Shown here: piece by piece, positions 5,427-8,354 of the stretch
Numbering within the stretch: position 1 is the first letter of the stretch
Layout: each line of letters opens with the position of its first letter
Assembly: GCA_025450955.1 (NCBI GenBank)
Contig: JANWLJ010000101.1
Coordinates: forward strand, 1 to 8,354
Length of the DNA: 8,354 nt
Direction: 5' to 3'
Origin: Polyangium sp. (in: bacteria)
Lineage (GTDB): Bacteria; Myxococcota_A; Polyangia; Palsa-1104
The notes under the pieces: model-generated
What the model saw: only the letters and a program-made list of their open reading frames with translations
What the model was told of the DNA's origin: nothing
The model's database searches: none
Position numbers and translations under genes: made by a program

Positions 5427-8260
5427 TCGAGCGGTTCGTCGTCGGCATCGATCTCGGAACCACCAACTCGGCGATGGCGCACGTCGATCCGGGGCGCGCG
5501 GCGCCGAAGATCGAAAATGATGCAGTTGCACAATTGGTCGGCCCCGGCGAGATCGCGGCGCGCCCTACCCTGCCCTCGTTCCTCTATCTGGCCGGCGAGC
5601 ACGAGCTGCCCGACGGCGCGCTGCGCCTGCCGTGGCCAAAGTCAAAGGACGAGAGCGACCACGACGCGCGCAAGGTGATCGTCGGCGAGCTCGCGCGCAC
5701 CCAGGGCGCGCAGGTGCCGGGGCGGTTGGTCTCGTCGGCGAAGTCGTGGCTCTGTCACCCGCGGGTCGATCGGCTGGCGCCGATCCTGCCCTGGGGCGAA
5801 GCGGGCGCGGCCGAGGTCGAGCGGGTCTCGCCCGTCGACGCTTCGGCGCTCTATCTCCGCCACCTCGCCGCCGCCTGGCAGCACGCGACCGGCCGTCCGC
5901 TCTCCGGCGAGGAGGTGATCTTGTGCGTGCCCGCCTCCTTCGACGAGGTGGCGCGCGAGCTGACCCTGCGCGCCGCCGAGCGCGAGGGGCTGCGCCCGAC
6001 CCTGCTCGAGGAGCCGCAGGCCGCCTTCTACTCGTGGCTCGCCGGAAACGCCGCCACCTGGAAAGAGGAGCTCACCGTCGGTGATACGGTGTTGGTCTTC
6101 GACGTCGGCGGCGGCACCACCGACTTTTCGCTGATCGCGGTCAAGGCCGGCGACGATGGTGCGCCGATCTTCGAGCGCACCGCGGTCGGCGATCATCTCC
6201 TCCTCGGCGGCGACAACATGGATCTCGCGCTCGCCCGCCGCGTCGAGGGGCGGCTCGCCAATCGCACCGGAGGCAGCCGCCTCGACCCGCACGCGTTCCA
6301 GGCGCGGGTGCAGGCGTGCCGCGTCGCCAAGGAGCGGATCCTCTCCGAGCCCGACCGCGCCGCCTGGACCCTCACCGTCGCCGGCCGCGGCTCGAAGCTG
6401 ATCGGCGGATCGCTCCGGGACGAGCTCACCCGCGCCGAGGTCGAGGAGCTGGTGCTCGACGGATTTTTCCCGCGCGGGGGCGCCGAGGCCGCGCCGCAAA
6501 GAGGCGCGCGCGCCGGCATCCAGGAGTTCGGCCTGCCCTACGCCGCCGATCCCGCCATCACCCGCCACGCGGCGGCTTTTTTGCGATCGCATCAAACTCG
6601 CCCGACCCGGGTGATGTGGAACGGCGGCGTGCTCAAGTCGCCGGCGATCCGCGCCCGGGTGCTCGAGGTGCTCGGCAGCTGGCTCGGCGCCGAGCCGCGC
6701 GTGCTCGAAAACGACGCGCCGGATCTCGCGGTCGCGCGCGGCGCCGCCTACTACGGCCTCGCCCGCCTGGGCCGCGGATTGCGGATCGCGGGCGGCGCGG
6801 CCCGCGCCTATTACGTCGCCGTCGACACCGCGCAGGTCGCGCCCGGACAGATGACGGTGCTCTGCCTCACCCCGCGCGGATTCGAAGAGGGCGCGGAGGT
6901 CACGCTCACCGAGCACGCGCTCGAGCTTTTGACCAACCGCCCGGTGCGCTTCCGCCTCTTCTCCTCTTCGCACGCCGAGCGCGCCGCCGATCGCGCCGGC
7001 CAGCTCCTCACCCTGCCCGCCGGCGCGCTGGCGGAGATGCCGCCCATCTATACCGTGCTGCGCTTCGCGCGCTCGTCGCACGACACCGCGCTCTCGGTGC
7101 TGCTGCACGCCCGCCTGACCGAGCTCGGCACGCTCGAGCTCGAGTGCGTGGCGCGCGCCACCGGCAACGAGGCCGATCGCTGGAAGCTCGCCTTCGATCT
7201 GCGCGGCGGCGACGCGCCGGCGCAAAATGATGCAGTTGCATCAAATTCGCCGCCCGTTCCTGATGCGCTCGCATCAAAATCGGAGGTCGATCCCGTCGCG
7301 CTCGCCCGCGCAGTGGAGCTTCTGCGCGCGCTCTACGGCAAAGAGGGCGGCGAGCCGATCGCGCCCGCCGGAGTGATGAAGGCGCTGCAAGGGATCCTCG
7401 GCGCCAAGGACGGCTGGTCGACCACCGCGCTGCGCGCGCTCTGGGAGCCGCTCAAAGATCTGCGCGGCGGCCGCGGCAAGTCGGCGCAGCACGAGGCGCG
7501 CTGGCTCAACCTGGTCGGCTATACCTTGCGCCCCGGCACCGGCTATCCGCTCGACGATTGGCGGGTCAAAGAGACCTGGCGCCTCTTCAACGCCGGGCTG
7601 GTGCACGACAAGGACGATCCCTGTCGGCTCGAGTGGTGGATCTTGTGGCGGCGGGTCTCGGGCGGGCTCACCCGCACCCAGCAAGAGGAGATCTTCAAGC
7701 GGGTGGCGCCGCACTTTCTGCCGAGCTTCGCGAAGAAGCCGGATCGCCGTCCGCCGGGGCCGCAGGAGACCGCCGAGATGTGGCGCGCGCTCGCCAGCAT
7801 GGAGCGGCTCACCGCCAAGCAGAAGGCGGAGCTCGGCGACGTGCTCCTAGGCCAGCTCGAAAAAAAGAAGACGCCGCAAAAAGAGATCGATCACGCGCTG
7901 TGGGCGCTGTCGCGCCTCGGCGCGCGGGTGCCGCTCTACGGTCCAGTCGAGGACGTGGTGGCGCGGGCGCGCGCCGAGCGTTGGCTCGAGCGGCTGCTGG
8001 CGCTCGACGGGCGCGAGGAGATCAAAGGAGAGCCGTTTTCGCTCGCGGTCGCCGAGCTGGCCCGCTGCTCGGGCGATCGCGCCCGCGATCTCGACGAGCC
8101 GCTCAGGCGCCGCGTCGCCGACCGGCTCAAGCAGGCCGCCGACGGAGCGCGGCTGGCGCGCCTGGTGCTCGAGCCGGTGGCGCGCGAGGCGCGTGAGGAG
8201 CGACTGGCGTTCGGGGATGCGCTACCATCCGGGTTGAGGTTGGTGGCCGATGGCGGGTGA
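5423..8260 (+). CDS. Hsp70-family ATPase fused to DUF3731 (945 aa)
   Basis: The first ~595 residues repeat the neighbouring Hsp70: VVGIDLGTTNSAM (6-18), RPTLPSFLYL (47-56), SSAKSWLCH (104-112), LLEEPQAAFYSWL (194-206), FDVGGGTTDFSLI (226-238), LLGGDNMDLALA (259-270), VMWNGGVLKS (397-406). A Pro/Ser/Asp linker (about 596-622) follows, then a helical C-terminal domain matching DUF3731: RWLNLVGYTLRPGTGYPLDD (693-712), WRLFNAGLVHDKD (719-731), RLEWWILWRRVSGGLT (735-750), LSRLGARVPLYGP (829-841), WLERLLALDG (854-863), GDRARDLDEPLRRRVADRL (884-902) and the tail FGDALPSGLRL (930-940). DUF3731 replaces the usual lid; its activity is unknown. The ATG at 5423 gives an ATGA overlap; the frame is open further back to 5081, but that part is an Arg/Gly-rich shadow of the previous gene. 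Four copies or fragments of a short palindrome lie inside this gene. Its stop overlaps the next ATG. Confidence 0.92.
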   Translation: MIERFVVGIDLGTTNSAMAHVDPGRAAPKIENDAVAQLVGPGEIAARPTLPSFLYLAGEHELPDGALRLPWPKSKDESDHDARKVIVGELARTQGAQVPGRLVSSAKSWLCHPRVDRLAPILPWGEAGAAEVERVSPVDASALYLRHLAAAWQHATGRPLSGEEVILCVPASFDEVARELTLRAAEREGLRPTLLEEPQAAFYSWLAGNAATWKEELTVGDTVLVFDVGGGTTDFSLIAVKAGDDGAPIFERTAVGDHLLLGGDNMDLALARRVEGRLANRTGGSRLDPHAFQARVQACRVAKERILSEPDRAAWTLTVAGRGSKLIGGSLRDELTRAEVEELVLDGFFPRGGAEAAPQRGARAGIQEFGLPYAADPAITRHAAAFLRSHQTRPTRVMWNGGVLKSPAIRARVLEVLGSWLGAEPRVLENDAPDLAVARGAAYYGLARLGRGLRIAGGAARAYYVAVDTAQVAPGQMTVLCLTPRGFEEGAEVTLTEHALELLTNRPVRFRLFSSSHAERAADRAGQLLTLPAGALAEMPPIYTVLRFARSSHDTALSVLLHARLTELGTLELECVARATGNEADRWKLAFDLRGGDAPAQNDAVASNSPPVPDALASKSEVDPVALARAVELLRALYGKEGGEPIAPAGVMKALQGILGAKDGWSTTALRALWEPLKDLRGGRGKSAQHEARWLNLVGYTLRPGTGYPLDDWRVKETWRLFNAGLVHDKDDPCRLEWWILWRRVSGGLTRTQQEEIFKRVAPHFLPSFAKKPDRRPPGPQETAEMWRALASMERLTAKQKAELGDVLLGQLEKKKTPQKEIDHALWALSRLGARVPLYGPVEDVVARARAERWLERLLALDGREEIKGEPFSLAVAELARCSGDRARDLDEPLRRRVADRLKQAADGARLARLVLEPVAREAREERLAFGDALPSGLRLVADGG
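5514..5533 (+). repeat. Palindrome copy A, half decayed
   Basis: AAAATGATGCAGTTGCA (5514-5530) is identical over 17 bases to 7224-7240. The left arm TGATGCA is intact; the right arm is TGCACAA in place of TGCATCA. It codes NDAVAQ, in the loop before RPTLPSFLYL. Confidence 0.5.
6579..6597 (+). repeat. Palindrome copy B, half decayed
   Basis: The right arm CGCATCAAA is preserved, with a perfect core TGCGATCGCA (6582-6591). The left arm is TTTTGCG in place of TGATGCG. It is read in a different frame from the other copies (RSHQT), in the loop before the adenosine motif VMWNGGV. Confidence 0.4.
7224..7247 (+). repeat. Palindrome copy C, intact
   Basis: TGATGCA-GT-TGCATCA (7228-7243) is a perfect 7-bp inverted repeat with a 2-nt centre, flanked by AAAA on the left and AATT on the right. 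It codes NDAVASNS in the linker between the Hsp70 part and DUF3731. Confidence 0.6.
7261..7282 (+). repeat. Palindrome copy D, intact variant
   Basis: TGATGCG-CT-CGCATCA (7261-7276) has the same size and form as copy C, with compensating changes in both arms (A to G and T to C). It begins 33 bases, or 11 codons, after copy C and is read in the same frame (DALASKS). Confidence 0.6.
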
Positions 8261-8354
8261 GGACTCGTTCGCGCGCGGAGACGACACGGGGCCGGTCGAC
8301 GTGGTCGACCTCGATGCGGTCGCGTTTTTGATCCGGCCGCACCTTCGGCCCACC
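8250..8354 (+). CDS. Start of an unidentified downstream gene (first 35 codons)
   Basis: The frame is open from an ATG at 8250 to the window edge and reads MAGEDSFARGDDTGP then VDVVDLDAVAFLIRPHLRPT. It overlaps the stop of the Hsp70-DUF3731 gene by 11 nt, the same coupled style as the two upstream junctions, with GG-rich sequence just before the ATG. The acidic start followed by an amphipathic segment (VVDLDAVAFLIRPHL) suggests the beginning of a cytoplasmic protein. I do not recognise it. If real, it is a fourth member of the chaperone operon. Confidence 0.5.
   Translation, partial: MAGEDSFARGDDTGPVDVVDLDAVAFLIRPHLRPT

Noticed and set aside
3564..5531. Long minus-strand open frame (655 codons) opposite the first Hsp70
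   Set aside because: It is Arg/Ala/His-rich low-complexity sequence produced by high GC opposite a clear Hsp70 gene; no motif is recognisable.
5642..7225. Long minus-strand open frame (527 codons) opposite the second Hsp70
   Set aside because: Same reason: antisense shadow of a GC-rich gene with strong Hsp70 motifs on the plus strand.
1..8354. CRISPR array, tRNA, rRNA, transposase or integrase
   Set aside because: No regularly spaced direct repeats, tRNA cloverleaf, rRNA segments or recombinase motifs were seen in reading both strands.

Overview
The window joins two unlike stretches of DNA. The right-hand part (about 3090 to the end) is very GC-rich, with strong G/C preference at third codon positions. 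The left-hand part (about 1 to 2710) is clearly poorer in GC; the row 1921-1980, for example, counts 25 G/C in 60. The high GC, the chaperone operon type and the immunity-style genes fit a large-genome proteobacterium or myxobacterium-like (Myxococcota) organism. That is an inference from style and not a proven assignment.

Left region (2-2712, all minus strand, read leftwards from 2712): a tight run of seven small genes, several overlapping or nearly touching. In transcription order they are a DUF6188-like protein; a 203-aa immunity-like protein; an 80-aa piece that looks like the C-terminal tip of a polymorphic (secreted, contact-dependent style) toxin without its front half; a 114-aa protein that overlaps the toxin tip by 8 nt and is probably its immunity protein; a 94-aa protein with two CxxC pairs; a 74-aa small protein; and a 120-aa protein at the window edge. 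I read this as a polyimmunity-type array: a bank of immunity genes with an orphan, truncated toxin tip. The last gene is preceded by a double palindrome that may be an operator.

Middle (2713-3093): a divergent intergenic region where base composition changes. It holds no convincing gene. A TTGACA box with a weak -10 lies directly before the rightward operon and would give an almost leaderless mRNA.

Right region (3094-8354, plus strand): DUF2760 protein, then an Hsp70-family protein of 591 aa, then a second Hsp70 of 945 aa carrying a C-terminal DUF3731 domain, then the first 35 codons of another gene. Each junction overlaps (ATGA, ATGA, then 11 nt), so the genes are very probably translated as a coupled set. 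Both Hsp70s keep the nucleotide-binding motifs but lack a DnaK-type helical lid. The two arose by duplication and still share near-identical DNA blocks. The most unusual structural signal here is a short AT-rich palindrome (TGATGCA-GT-TGCATCA type) present as two intact and two decayed copies inside the second Hsp70 gene, placed in linkers and loops.
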